DNA of 64,000 nt, taken from assembly GCA_041389885.1 (NCBI GenBank), contig JAWKRB010000015.1:124001-188000 (forward strand), written 5' to 3'. Every line of letters starts with the position of its first letter. The first letter of the stretch is position 1. Made by a program: the position numbers and the translations under genes. The notes beneath the pieces were generated by a model. That model was not told where the DNA came from and did no database searches. It saw only the letters and a list, made by a program, of their open reading frames with translations. The stretch comes from JAWKRB01 sp041389885 (GTDB taxonomy: Bacteria > Myxococcota_A > Polyangia > Polyangiales > Ga0077539). This document shows, in pieces, positions 1 to 8,063 of this stretch.

Positions 1-935
1 AGAGCCCGAACGACATCAACGAGGTCGTGCTCGTCGGCGGCTCCACCCGCATCCCGCTGGTGCAGAAGCGCGTGAAGGACTACTTCGGCAAGGAGCCGAA
101 CAAGACCGTCAACCCCGACGAGGTCGTGGCCATCGGCGCCGCGGTGCAGGGCGCGATCCTCGGCGGCGAGGTCAAGGACATGCTCCTCCTCGACGTGACC
201 CCGCTCTCGCTGGGCGTCGAGACCCAGGGCGGCGTGTTCACCGCGCTGATCCCGCGCAACACGGCGATCCCGACCTCGAAGAGCGAGACCTTCTCCACCG
301 CGAGCGACAACCAGCCGCAGGTCGAGGTCCACGTGCTCCAGGGCGAGCGCCAGCTCGCGAGGGACAACAAGACCCTCGGCAAGTTCGTCCTCGACGGCAT
401 CCCCCTGGCCCCCCGGGGCATGCCCAAGATCAAGGTCAGCTTCGACATCGACGCCAACGGCATCATCTCCGTGACGGCGAAGGACGAGGCCACCGGGCGC
501 AACCAGAAGATCACCATCACCGCGGGCTCGGGCCTCTCGAAGGAAGAGGTCGAGCGCCTGGTGCGCGAGGCCGCCTCCCACGAGGAGGAGGACAAGAAGA
601 ACCGCGAGGAGGCCGAGGAGCGCAACAAGTGCGACTCCATGGCCTACCAGGTCGAGAAGATCCTCAAGGAGCACAAGGAGAAGCTCTCGGCCGACGACAT
701 CGCCAAGCTCGAAGAGGTCGTGAAGGAGGCGCGCGCGGCCATCGACGGCCGCGACGCCGACGCGGTCCGCAGCGCCACGGCGAAGCTCGAGGCCGAGTCG
801 CACCGCATCGCCGGCCTGCTCTACCAGGCCGCGCCGGGCGAGGGCGGCGAGGCCCCCGCGGGCGGCGCGAACCCCCAGGGCAACCAGGGCGGCCGCGACG
901 ACGTGGTCGACGCCGAGTACGAAGAGTCCAAGTGA
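1..935 (+). CDS. dnaK: Chaperone DnaK (Hsp70), 5'-truncated by window edge
   Basis: This is the C-terminal half of the ATP-driven Hsp70 chaperone; the frame is open to the first base, so the real start lies outside the window. The visible part begins in the end of the nucleotide-binding domain (VLVGGSTRIP, then NPDEVVAIGAA). The interdomain linker and start of the substrate-binding domain follow (DMLLLDVTPLSLGVET), then the beta-sandwich and the alpha-helical lid. The tail is Gly/Ala/Asn-rich and ends DDVVDAEYEE, the usual DnaK acidic C-terminus. Because the frame runs through these landmarks without a break, the identification is certain. dnaJ and grpE are not visible. A GC-rich hairpin follows at 950-978. 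Confidence 0.98.
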   Translation, partial: SPNDINEVVLVGGSTRIPLVQKRVKDYFGKEPNKTVNPDEVVAIGAAVQGAILGGEVKDMLLLDVTPLSLGVETQGGVFTALIPRNTAIPTSKSETFSTASDNQPQVEVHVLQGERQLARDNKTLGKFVLDGIPLAPRGMPKIKVSFDIDANGIISVTAKDEATGRNQKITITAGSGLSKEEVERLVREAASHEEEDKKNREEAEERNKCDSMAYQVEKILKEHKEKLSADDIAKLEEVVKEARAAIDGRDADAVRSATAKLEAESHRIAGLLYQAAPGEGGEAPAGGANPQGNQGGRDDVVDAEYEESK

Positions 936-949
936 CCGATCTCGCGGCG

Positions 950-978
950 GCGCAGGGGGTTGCGTGACCCCCTGGCGC
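950..978 (+). terminator. Hairpin after dnaK, possible terminator
   Basis: The arms GCGCaGGGGGT and ACCCCCTgGCGC pair with one bulged base around a six-base loop, 15 bases after the dnaK stop. No T-tract follows, so this would be an atypical intrinsic terminator or an RNA 3'-end stabiliser. The position supports termination; the missing T-tract argues against it. Confidence 0.45.
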
Positions 979-1022
979 CCCGCGCCGTTGCGCGAGGCCC
1001 CCGCATCGGGGACTCTCGCGCC

Positions 1023-1463
1023 ATGAGCCTCCCGCGCAAGTGGGTGATCCTCCCCCTCATCGCCATCTCGGGCCCGCTCTCCCTGGGCGTCGAGACCGCC
1101 CTGCGCCTGGCGCTGTTCACCCCCGACATGCGGTACCTCCGCTCGCTCACGGCGCCCACGCTCACGCCCATCGCCTGGGGCCTCGCGGCCCTCACGGCCC
1201 TCGGGGGCCTCGCGGCGGTTCGGGTGCAGCGGGGGTGGTACCGGCGTCGCCTCGCGAAGATCCCCGAGGCCGAGCGCAGCGACGACGCGAAGGCCCGCGC
1301 GGCCTTCGAGGCGCTCTACGTCGCCACGTCGGTGCCGCAGATCCCGGCGCTGGTGGTGACGCTGCTGTTCACCGCGGGCTCGTCGCTCGCGCCGGTCGCG
1401 ACGGCCCTGGGGGTGTCGGCCGTCGCGGTGCTCGCGCAGGGGTGGGTGGAGCTGGAGCCGTAG
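1023..1463 (+). CDS. Small hypothetical integral membrane protein
   Basis: A 146-residue protein that I do not recognise. It has three or four hydrophobic stretches: about residues 8-32 (WVILPLIAISGPLSLG), about 44-66 (LTPIAWGLAALTALGG) and a long one near the C-terminus (ALVVTLLFTAGSS to AVAVLAQ). A charged Arg/Lys/Glu segment (about 68-95) separates the last two. This suggests an inner-membrane protein with a cytoplasmic loop. I chose the ATG at 1023 because the extra upstream residues of the open frame are Arg/Pro-rich and run through the post-dnaK hairpin. It converges with the cytochrome gene, with only three bases between the two stops. Confidence 0.7.
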   Translation: MSLPRKWVILPLIAISGPLSLGVETALRLALFTPDMRYLRSLTAPTLTPIAWGLAALTALGGLAAVRVQRGWYRRRLAKIPEAERSDDAKARAAFEALYVATSVPQIPALVVTLLFTAGSSLAPVATALGVSAVAVLAQGWVELEP

Positions 1464-1466
1464 CGC

Positions 1467-1985
1467 TCAGCGCACGGCGTGGGTCGAGCGCAGGAACGCG
1501 ACGACGTGCGTGAGGTCTGCGTCGCTGAGCCGCGAGGCCGGGATCGCGCGCATGCGCCCCGAGCCCTGGCGCACGATGGAGCGAAGGCGGTCTTCGGCGA
1601 GGTTGCGGTTCGGCGCGGGGCCGTCGCTCTCGCCGTCCTCGTGGCAGCGGCCGCACACGCGGTTGAAGGCCGTGCGCCCGCGCGCGACGTCTCCCGCGGC
1701 GGTCGCGGGCGTCGCCGGGGGCGTCGCTGGGGGCGTCGCCTCGGGGGTGGTCGCCGGCGCGGTCTCGGGGGTGGTCGCCGGCGCGGTCTCGGGGGTGGTC
1801 GCCGGCGCGGTCTCGGGGGACGTGGTCGCCGCGGGGGTGGTCGCCGGGGGGGCGTTCTCGACCATGCCGCCCGAGCTCGTGGCGGTCATCGGCGGCGTGG
1901 TGGTCGCCGCGGGGGTGTCGCCGCTCGACGAGGAGCACGCGGTCACGAGGATCGAGGCGCAGAAGATGAAGCGGGAGAGGGTCAT
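1467..1985 (-). CDS. Lipoprotein c-type cytochrome
   Basis: 172 residues. The N-terminus is a lipoprotein signal (SRFIFCASILVTAC) with the lipobox Cys near residue 17. A long Thr/Pro/Ala/Glu linker (about residues 25-95) follows, containing perfect ETAPATTP repeats encoded by a DNA tandem repeat. The C-terminal ~80 residues form a small class-I cytochrome c: the haem motif CGRCH, and a downstream Met (GRMRAIPASRL) suited to be the sixth haem ligand. The family carries single electrons in the periplasm. The linker probably holds the haem domain away from the membrane. No partner oxidase or dehydrogenase is adjacent, though a FAD oxidoreductase lies about 3 kb away. Confidence 0.85.
   Translation of the reverse strand: MTLSRFIFCASILVTACSSSSGDTPAATTTPPMTATSSGGMVENAPPATTPAATTSPETAPATTPETAPATTPETAPATTPEATPPATPPATPATAAGDVARGRTAFNRVCGRCHEDGESDGPAPNRNLAEDRLRSIVRQGSGRMRAIPASRLSDADLTHVVAFLRSTHAVR
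1741..1812 (+). repeat. 24-bp tandem repeat, three perfect units
   Basis: Three identical 24-bp units lie within the lipoprotein cytochrome gene, with degenerate half-units on both sides. Each unit codes, on the minus strand, for one ETAPATTP octapeptide of the linker. The length is a multiple of three, so copy-number change would lengthen or shorten the linker without shifting the frame. Confidence 0.95.
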
Positions 1986-2054
1986 GGGCGCGCCAGCGTA
2001 GTCGTATGCCTCAGGGGATTCAATCCGCCGCGGCGCCAGAAGCGCCGCGCGGTC

Positions 2055-3425
2055 TCAGTCGCCCTGGAGCACCTGGAGGGCCTCGTCGTGGGCCTCGCGC
2101 ACCGCCGCCGCCTGCACCTCGACGGGCTCCGCGGGGGCCGCGCTGCTGGGGCTCTGGGGGGCGGGGCGCATGGACGCCAGGGCGCCTCGCAGGGCGCTCA
2201 CGCTGCGCCGCTGCGACTCGAGCCGACGGCTGCCGAGCATCGCCATGCGCTGGGCCTGGGTGAGGGCCTGATCGAGGCGGGCCTGGGCGCGCTCGACGTG
2301 GCCCTCGCGGGCGTCGCGAATGGCCTCGAGGGTGCCGGCGGCGAGCTGGGCCTCGGCGGCGACGCGCTCGACCTCGGGGTCGCGTCCGGTCTCGCGGCGG
2401 GCGTCGTCGCTCGTCGAACGGGCGCCGAGAAAGGCGTGGCGCTCGCAGCCGCCCGCGCCGTCCATGGCGTCGGCGAAGGTGAGGGTCGCGTCGAGCACCT
2501 CGACGCTCGCCTCGTTGCGCCGCCCCGGAACGCTCAGCCGCACGATGATGTCACGCGTCGACCCCTCGGTGATGTCGCCCAGGGCGACGCGAACCTCGTT
2601 GCCGCTGCGCACCGCGGGGAGCCCCACCACCGCCTGCACCTCCACGTCGGGCCCGGCGGTGAGCACCGCGACGGCGTTGCGCCCCACGACGCGCTGCATC
2701 CGGAGCACCTCGTCGCGGAACACCCCCGCCACCATCGACGAGTCCTGCACGTAGTGAAAGCGCCCGCCCGAGGTCTGCGCGAGCTGGGCCATCACGGTCT
2801 CGTCGAAGTCGGTGCCGAGGCCCAGCGCGGTGATGGTGATCTGGTGCTGAGCGGCGCTGCGGGCCATCGCCTCGAGCGGCGCGCGGTCGTTGGGGACGCC
2901 GTCGGAGAGCAGCACGACGCGGTTGATCCCGTCGGCGCGAAAGCGCTGCGCGACCTCGAGGAGGCCGAGGCGAAGGCCCCCCGCGAGGTCCGTGGTGCCC
3001 CGCGCCTCCATCGAGCGAATGCTCGCGCTGGCCTCGGTCCTCCGGCGGGCGGTGAGCTCCACCGAGGGGACCAGCACCCGCGCCCTGGCGTCGAAGGTGA
3101 CCAGGGCGAAGCGGTCGCCGTCGCGCAGCGACTCGAGCATCGCGAGGCTCGCCGCGCGGGCGTGCTCCATCGCGGGGCCGTCCATGGAGCCCGAGGTGTC
3201 GACCACCAGCGCGACGTTGACCCCGGGGCGCCGCGCGGGGTCGATGGCGCGGGTCCCAATCCGCAGCCGCGCAACGACATCGGAGCGTTGACCGGAGGGG
3301 ACGAAGCGGTTGCCGAGGGAGCCGTCGAGGGTCACCAGCTGCGGGTCCGAGCGGCCGTGCTGCCTGCTGGCGCAGCCCAGAGCGAGGATCATCGACGCGA
3401 GGAGGATCAGGAGTCGCGGGGTCAT
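2055..3425 (-). CDS. von Willebrand factor A domain lipoprotein
   Basis: 456 residues. A lipoprotein signal (LLILLASMILALGC) gives a mature protein starting at about Cys18. A vWA domain spans about residues 60-240. Its MIDAS metal site is complete: VVDTSGSM near residue 77 (DxSxS), then TTDLAGGL (Thr) and SDGVPND (Asp), so metal-dependent ligand binding is likely. A beta-rich region follows, and then an Ala/Arg/Gln-rich helical tail (about 350-456). The open frame continues far upstream, but the ATG at 3425 is the only one followed by a signal peptide. It is divergent from the small lipoprotein gene at 3606. Family members are often surface or envelope proteins; the ligand cannot be inferred. 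Confidence 0.88.
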   Translation of the reverse strand: MTPRLLILLASMILALGCASRQHGRSDPQLVTLDGSLGNRFVPSGQRSDVVARLRIGTRAIDPARRPGVNVALVVDTSGSMDGPAMEHARAASLAMLESLRDGDRFALVTFDARARVLVPSVELTARRRTEASASIRSMEARGTTDLAGGLRLGLLEVAQRFRADGINRVVLLSDGVPNDRAPLEAMARSAAQHQITITALGLGTDFDETVMAQLAQTSGGRFHYVQDSSMVAGVFRDEVLRMQRVVGRNAVAVLTAGPDVEVQAVVGLPAVRSGNEVRVALGDITEGSTRDIIVRLSVPGRRNEASVEVLDATLTFADAMDGAGGCERHAFLGARSTSDDARRETGRDPEVERVAAEAQLAAGTLEAIRDAREGHVERAQARLDQALTQAQRMAMLGSRRLESQRRSVSALRGALASMRPAPQSPSSAAPAEPVEVQAAAVREAHDEALQVLQGD

Positions 3426-3605
3426 GGTCTCACCGTGTTCTCGTTGCGATTCGGACGAAGGCGCAGGGCGGGACGCGGGCCTTGGCGGGGCCAGAGTGGG
3501 TCGCGGCTCGCCCTGCGTGGTGCCGAGAACGCCGCCGGGGCGCCGGGCCTTACACCCGGCCGGGCACTTCCGGTTCGAGCTCCGCTGCTCCATGACTTCG
3601 CCACC

Positions 3606-4088
3606 ATGCATCGAGTCGCCCTCTGCCTGCTCCTCCTCGCCTGTTCCCGCGGCCCCGAGCGCTTCAGCAGCCGCGCCGACCTCGGGCCGCTCCGGGAGCG
3701 CCTGCGCGCCGCGGGCGGAGACCCCGCGCGGGTCCTTCATATCCGCGCCGCGTCCGACCTCGCCCGGCTGGAATTCGGCGAACGCTACAAGTACGCCATC
3801 CCCGAAGACGGCCGCTTTCGCGTGGCGCCCACGCCCGCGAGCGCCGCGGGCAACGAGTACGTGCACCCGCTGCTCGTCGACGGCGCGCGGGTGCGCACCG
3901 CGGGGCACCTCATCGTGAAGCACAAGGACGGCGTCGTGAGCGGGGTGATGCTCGACCGCGAGAGCGCCGCGTATTGCCCCTCGCAGGGCAGCCTGCAAGA
4001 GGCCATCAGCGCGCTGCGCGCCCTGGGCATCGCCCGCACGAAGATCTCCGTCGACCCGGTGCCCCCGCACTGCGAGCCCGCGCGGTAG
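3606..4088 (+). CDS. Small lipoprotein of unknown function
   Basis: 160 residues starting MHRVALCLLLLAC, a very short lipoprotein signal with Cys near residue 13. The rest has no motif I recognise. It is a compact alpha/beta-looking sequence with one Cys in the middle (YCPSQGS) and one at the end (PHCEPAR), which could form a disulfide. The ATG at 3606 was chosen because it begins the signal peptide. It is divergent from the vWA lipoprotein, sharing a 180-base intergenic region, and lies 14 bases upstream of the creatininase-family gene, so co-transcription with that gene is possible. Confidence 0.75.
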   Translation: MHRVALCLLLLACSRGPERFSSRADLGPLRERLRAAGGDPARVLHIRAASDLARLEFGERYKYAIPEDGRFRVAPTPASAAGNEYVHPLLVDGARVRTAGHLIVKHKDGVVSGVMLDRESAAYCPSQGSLQEAISALRALGIARTKISVDPVPPHCEPAR

Positions 4089-4102
4089 TAGCCTGCGCGG
4101 CG

Positions 4103-5077
4103 ATGCTCGACCCGTCGCAGACCATTCACGACTGGCACACGCTCACCGGGAGCGACTTCAAGTCCCTGCAGGGCAAGCGCATCGTCGCGCTGGTGACCTG
4201 CTCGCCCCTCGAGGTGCACGGCCCGCACCTCCCCGTGGTGGCCGACCTCTGCGAGGGCCAGGGGCTCCTCGACGGCGCGGTGGAGAAGTTCGCCGCGCGC
4301 CGCCCAGGAATGGTCTTTCTGCGGCTCCCGCACGTCTACGCGGCCGCCGACGTGCTGCTGCACCCGGGCTCGATCCGCTTCCGCGCGAGCACCATCGTGC
4401 GCGTGCTCGAGGACCTCGGCGAGAGCCTCGCGCGGCAGGGCGTGCGCGACGTGTGGGTCTCGAATTTTCACGCGGGCCCGCGGCACTTCGTCGCCATCGA
4501 GCGGGCCTGCGTCAACGCGCGCAGGCGACACGGCGCGCGCATGGTCCCGCTCTTCTCGCTGCTGCTCGAGCGGCTCACGGGCGGCGCCACCGACCTCAGC
4601 GCGGTGCTCGCCGACCGCCTCAAGCTCCCCGTCTCGCGCCTCCGCGGCGACTCGCACGGCGGCGCCATCGAGACCAGCCTGCTGCTGCACCTCCTCGGCG
4701 ACCGCGTCGACCCCGCGTACCGACACCTCCCGGCAGACTCCGTGGAGCTCCGCCTCCAGCGGGCGGGCGCGCCGCCGCTGCAGCGCGGCGACCGCCCGAC
4801 GATCGTCGAGATCCTCCGCGGGTTCGTGCACAAATACAGGTATTTCGAGGAGGTGACCTACGCCGGCGACCCCGCCCTCGGCAGCGCCGAGTCGGGGGCG
4901 GTGATCTACGACCACCTCACCGACCTCGCCGCCGACGCGCTCTGCGAGATCGTCGACGGGACGCTCCCCCCCGCGCGCTGGCACTCGCCGCTCTGGCCGC
5001 TGCGCCACCTGCTCCTCAGCGAGACGGTGAACGCGCTCTTCGAGCGCGCGTTGGCGACGCGCCCCCGGGCGGTGTAA
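4103..5077 (+). CDS. Creatininase-family amidohydrolase-like protein
   Basis: 324 residues. The N-terminal motif SPLEVHGPHLP, followed by Asp48, matches the metal-ligand signature of the creatininase/MftE fold (Glu37, His39, Asp48). A later DSHGGAIETS supplies the family's second conserved His/Glu pair. One element differs: where creatininases usually have NGHGGN, this protein reads SNFHAGPRHF. Family members hydrolyse cyclic amides (creatinine, formamides in riboflavin and F420 biosynthesis) or trim a peptide in mycofactocin maturation. The substrate cannot be told here. The ATG at 4103 was chosen because it puts the metal motif at the usual distance from the start. The FAD oxidoreductase gene starts 9 bases downstream, so the two are probably co-transcribed. 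Confidence 0.8.
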   Translation: MLDPSQTIHDWHTLTGSDFKSLQGKRIVALVTCSPLEVHGPHLPVVADLCEGQGLLDGAVEKFAARRPGMVFLRLPHVYAAADVLLHPGSIRFRASTIVRVLEDLGESLARQGVRDVWVSNFHAGPRHFVAIERACVNARRRHGARMVPLFSLLLERLTGGATDLSAVLADRLKLPVSRLRGDSHGGAIETSLLLHLLGDRVDPAYRHLPADSVELRLQRAGAPPLQRGDRPTIVEILRGFVHKYRYFEEVTYAGDPALGSAESGAVIYDHLTDLAADALCEIVDGTLPPARWHSPLWPLRHLLLSETVNALFERALATRPRAV

Positions 5078-5086
5078 CCAGCCGCC

Positions 5087-6469
5087 ATGACCTCCGACCG
5101 AGCCGCGCGGCTGCGCGAGCGCTTCCCTGAGATCGTCACCGACGACCCCGACGATCGGCTCACCTACGGCCGCGACTGGACCCGGGTGTACGACCCCGCG
5201 CCCTGCGCCGTCGCGCTGCCCCGCAGCACCGAAGAGGTCGCCGCGCTGCTGCGCTTCTGCGACGACGAGGGCGTCGCCGTCGTCCCCTCGGGGGGCCGCA
5301 CGGGCCTCGCGGGCGGCGCGGTCGCGAAGGACGGCGAGCTCGTGCTCTCGCTCTCCCGCATGCGCCGCATCGACGCCGTCGACGCGCTCGGGCTCACGGT
5401 GCGCGTGCAGGCCGGCGCGGTGACCGAGGCGGTGCACCGCCACTGCGCCGAGCACGGGCTCACCTGGCCCGTCGATTTCGCCTCCAAGGGCTCGTCGCAG
5501 GTGGGGGGCAACATCGCGACGAACGCCGGCGGCGTGCGCGTGATTCGCCACGGGCTCACGCGGCAGTGGGTGCTCGGCCTGCAGGTGGTCACCGCGCGGG
5601 GCCAGGTGCTCGAGCTCAACGGCGCGCTCGAGAAGAACAACACCGGACTCGACCTGCGGCAGCTCTTCATCGGCAGCGAGGGCACCCTCGGGGTGATCAC
5701 CGAGGCGACGCTCAAGCTCGCGAGGCTCCCCGAGCGGGTCGACGTCGCGCTCTTCGGCGCCCGCGACATCGCCGCCGTGCTCGCGCTCTTTCGCGCTGCG
5801 AGACAAGGGCCCTTCACCATCACGGCCTACGAATTCTTCACCGACCGCTGCCTCGCGCGCGTGCGGCGGCACCGCGGGTTGAGCTGCCCCATCGGCGACG
5901 AGCACGGGTGCTACGTGCTGCTCGAGGCCGAGGGGATCGCCCACGACGACTTCCTCGACTGGTGCGCCGCGCGCATGGCCGAGGGGCTCGCGGACGACGG
6001 CACCGTCGCCCAGGGGGCCTCGCAGGGCGCGGCGCTGTGGTCCCTGCGGGAGTCGATCTCCGAGAGCCTCTCGGGCACGGGCACGCCCCACAAGAACGAC
6101 GTCGCGCTCCCCATCGCGAACCTCGAGGCCTTCTGCGGCGAGCTCGAGCGAACCCTGGCGGGGCAGTACCCCGACTGGGAGCTCTGCCTGTTCGGGCACA
6201 TCGGCGACGGCAACGTGCACGTCAACGTGATGAAGCCCGAGGCCCTGCCGAAGGCGGAATTCCTCGCGAAGACCCACGAGGCCGACGCGGCGATCTTCGA
6301 CCTCGTGCGGCGCCACCGCGGGAGCGTGTCGGCCGAGCACGGCATCGGGCTGCTCAAGCGCGACTGGCTCGGGCACAGCCGCTCGCCGGAGGAGATCGCG
6401 ATCCTGCGCGCGGTCAAGGCGGCCCTCGACCCCCGTGGCACCCTCAACCCCGGAAAGATCCTGGCGTGA
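5087..6469 (+). CDS. FAD-binding oxidoreductase, GlcD / D-2-hydroxyacid dehydrogenase type
   Basis: 460 residues with the full layout of the vanillyl-alcohol-oxidase/GlcD family. The PCMH FAD domain spans about residues 40-220 (PSGGRTGLAGGAV, then GGNIATNAGGVRVIRHG, the FAD pyrophosphate motifs). The C-terminal cap domain carries the metal/substrate motif HIGDGNVHVNVM and ends with SAEHGIGLLKRDWL and LNPGKIL. The family oxidises D-lactate, glycolate, D-2-hydroxyglutarate or similar 2-hydroxyacids and passes electrons to quinone, ETF or a cytochrome. The sequence is closest in style to D-2-hydroxyglutarate dehydrogenases, but I cannot fix the substrate. It starts 9 bases after the creatininase-like gene and converges with tRNA-Leu. 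Confidence 0.92.
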   Translation: MTSDRAARLRERFPEIVTDDPDDRLTYGRDWTRVYDPAPCAVALPRSTEEVAALLRFCDDEGVAVVPSGGRTGLAGGAVAKDGELVLSLSRMRRIDAVDALGLTVRVQAGAVTEAVHRHCAEHGLTWPVDFASKGSSQVGGNIATNAGGVRVIRHGLTRQWVLGLQVVTARGQVLELNGALEKNNTGLDLRQLFIGSEGTLGVITEATLKLARLPERVDVALFGARDIAAVLALFRAARQGPFTITAYEFFTDRCLARVRRHRGLSCPIGDEHGCYVLLEAEGIAHDDFLDWCAARMAEGLADDGTVAQGASQGAALWSLRESISESLSGTGTPHKNDVALPIANLEAFCGELERTLAGQYPDWELCLFGHIGDGNVHVNVMKPEALPKAEFLAKTHEADAAIFDLVRRHRGSVSAEHGIGLLKRDWLGHSRSPEEIAILRAVKAALDPRGTLNPGKILA

Positions 6470-6485
6470 GGGCGGCGGCTGCGGG

Positions 6486-6570
6486 TGCCAGCGGCGGGGG
6501 TCGAACCCGCATGAGGGTAAACCTCGGCGGATTTTGAATCCGCTGCGTATGCCAGTTCCGCCACGCTGGC
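6486..6570 (-). tRNA. tRNA-Leu (anticodon CAA)
   Basis: 85 bases on the minus strand. The acceptor stem GCCAGCG pairs with CGCTGGC, with discriminator A. The anticodon stem is GCGGA/TCCGC around the loop TTCAAAA, giving anticodon CAA. It has a long variable arm as expected for tRNA-Leu, and a T-loop GTTCGAA. The CCA end is not encoded (the next bases are CCC). It converges with the FAD oxidoreductase gene and lies upstream of the ribosomal operon on the other strand. Confidence 0.97.
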
Positions 6571-6696
6571 TCTGCGAGGGGACGAAGCGTTCTAGCGCCG
6601 ACCCGCGGAGCTCTGCAAGCCCCGCGAACACCGCGAGGATTCGGCGCCCCGAAGAGAAAAGCCGACGGGGCTCCGCAGGAAAGTGAACCCCCCCTC

Positions 6697-6726
6697 TTGA
6701 CCGCACTCGAAGTCCGCTGGTAGACA
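6697..6726 (+). promoter_or_regulatory. Candidate sigma-70 promoter of the ribosomal operon
   Basis: TTGACC and TAGACA are separated by 18 bases, about 150 bases before rplV, in the 307-base region between tRNA-Leu and rplV. Downstream in the leader is a 6-bp hairpin (CCAGCG/CGCTGG, 6745-6766) and then a 23-codon ORF (6788-6859). The -35 matches well; the -10 is weaker. No other promoter in this gap looks as good. Confidence 0.5.
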
Positions 6727-6787
6727 CCGCGCCCTCCCTGAGATCCAGCGCACGCAGACGCGCTGGAGTTCCAGCGGAGACACATCT

Positions 6788-6859
6788 ATGTCGGTGGCTG
6801 CGCCCATGACGGGCGAACGCACCGACACTGAACCCACGGCGACCCGCCGCGGGATTTGA
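6788..6859 (+). CDS. Possible leader peptide upstream of rplV
   Basis: A 23-codon ORF (MSVAAPMTGERTD...) lies between the candidate promoter and rplV. A GGAG sequence sits about 10 bases before its ATG, and it ends 18 bases before the rplV start. It is not in frame with rplV and resembles no ribosomal protein. It could be a leader peptide, a vestige left by rearrangement of the upstream S10-operon genes, or chance. Confidence 0.3.
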   Translation: MSVAAPMTGERTDTEPTATRRGI

Positions 6860-6877
6860 CGGGAAGCGGACAGGCAG

Positions 6878-7330
6878 ATGGAGAGCAAAGCGATTGCGCG
6901 ATTCGCGCGCGTTGCGCCCCGCAAGGCGCGCACGGTGATCCACCTCGTTCGCGGTCGGAAGGTGTCCGACGCGATCGATATGCTCCTCTTCACGCGCAAG
7001 TCGGCGGCGACGATCGTCCGTAAGGTGATCGAGTCGGCCCTGGCGAACGCGAAGCAGAAGGACCCGCAGGTTAACGTCGACGAGCTCTACGTGACCCTCG
7101 GCGCAGCGGACAAGGGCCCCACGGGCAACCTTCGTCGCTGGCGTCCGCGGGCCATGGGCCGGGCGACCCGCATCGAGAAGGGCGTGAGCCACATCGCGAT
7201 CACGCTCAGCGACCACGCACCGGCGCCGAAGCCCTCGAAGTCGGAGCGGCACCGCGCGGCCTCGAAGGCGAAGTCTGCGGGCACCGAGAGCACAACCACT
7301 GAGTCCGCGACCAGCGGCGAGCAGGGCTGA
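6878..7330 (+). CDS. rplV: Large ribosomal subunit protein uL22
   Basis: 150 residues. uL22 binds 23S rRNA and its hairpin lines the exit tunnel. The core (RVAPRKARTVIHLVRGRKVSDAI, then LRRWRPRAMGRATRI and SHIAITL) is canonical and ends near residue 112. About 35 residues rich in Ser/Thr/Lys/Ala (PKPSKSERH to ATSGEQG) are added, compared with the usual length of about 110. The ATG at 6878 follows a weak purine stretch. It is the first gene of the operon here, whereas normally rpsS and five other S10-operon genes precede it. Confidence 0.97.
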   Translation: MESKAIARFARVAPRKARTVIHLVRGRKVSDAIDMLLFTRKSAATIVRKVIESALANAKQKDPQVNVDELYVTLGAADKGPTGNLRRWRPRAMGRATRIEKGVSHIAITLSDHAPAPKPSKSERHRAASKAKSAGTESTTTESATSGEQG

Positions 7331-7334
7331 GCAC

Positions 7335-8042
7335 ATGGGACAGAAGGTTCATCCGTACGGGTTCCGCCTGGGGGTCATCAAGACCTGGAACTCGAAGTGG
7401 TTCGAGGAGCGCAACTACGCCAACTGGCTGCACGAGGACATCACCCTCAAGCGCCTGGTGAAGCAGCACCTCAACAACGCGGGCATCGCCGGCGTCGAGA
7501 TCGAGCGCGCGGCGTCGAAGGTGAAGGTCGTGATCTTCACCGCGCGTCCGGGCATCGTGATCGGCAAGGGCGGCAAAGGGGTCGAGGACCTCAAGAAGGG
7601 CGCCAAGACCGCCGACCGCAAGGGCGAGCGCCCCTTCCCCGGGCTCATGCACTACACCAACGCGTCGGCCGACGACATCGTCATCGACGTGCAGGAGATC
7701 CGCAAGCCCGACACCAACGCGCAGCTGGTCTCTGAGGCCGTCGCCACGCAGCTCGAGCGCCGCGTGAGCTTCCGCCGCGCGATGAAGAAGGCCGTGGGCG
7801 CGGCGATGAAGCTGGGCGCCAAGGGCATTCGCATCCGGTGCGCCGGCCGCCTCGGCGGCTCGGAGATGTCCCGCGTCGAGAGCTACCGCGAGGGCCGCGT
7901 GCCCCTGCACACGCTCCGCGCCGACATCGAGTACGGGACGGCTGAGGCGCACACCACCTACGGCTCCATCGGGGTGAAGGTGTGGCTCTTCAAGGGCGAG
8001 GTGCTTCCGCAGAAGAAGCGCCGCGTGCCGACGATCCGCTGA
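7335..8042 (+). CDS. rpsC: Small ribosomal subunit protein uS3
   Basis: 235 residues, a normal length. uS3 sits at the mRNA entry site of the 30S subunit. The start MGQKVHPYGFRLG is canonical. The KH domain contains GIVIGKGGKGVEDLKK. The C-terminal domain contains IRCAGRLGGSEMSRVE and GSIGVKVWLFKGE. The gene starts 4 bases after the rplV stop. Confidence 0.99.
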   Translation: MGQKVHPYGFRLGVIKTWNSKWFEERNYANWLHEDITLKRLVKQHLNNAGIAGVEIERAASKVKVVIFTARPGIVIGKGGKGVEDLKKGAKTADRKGERPFPGLMHYTNASADDIVIDVQEIRKPDTNAQLVSEAVATQLERRVSFRRAMKKAVGAAMKLGAKGIRIRCAGRLGGSEMSRVESYREGRVPLHTLRADIEYGTAEAHTTYGSIGVKVWLFKGEVLPQKKRRVPTIR

Positions 8043-8063
8043 TCAGGCTCAGGGAGATTACCG

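Noticed and set aside
3785..7336. 1,183-residue ORF on the minus strand
   Set aside because: It runs across the creatininase and GlcD genes, tRNA-Leu and the start of rplV on the other strand and shows no domain. Shadow ORF.
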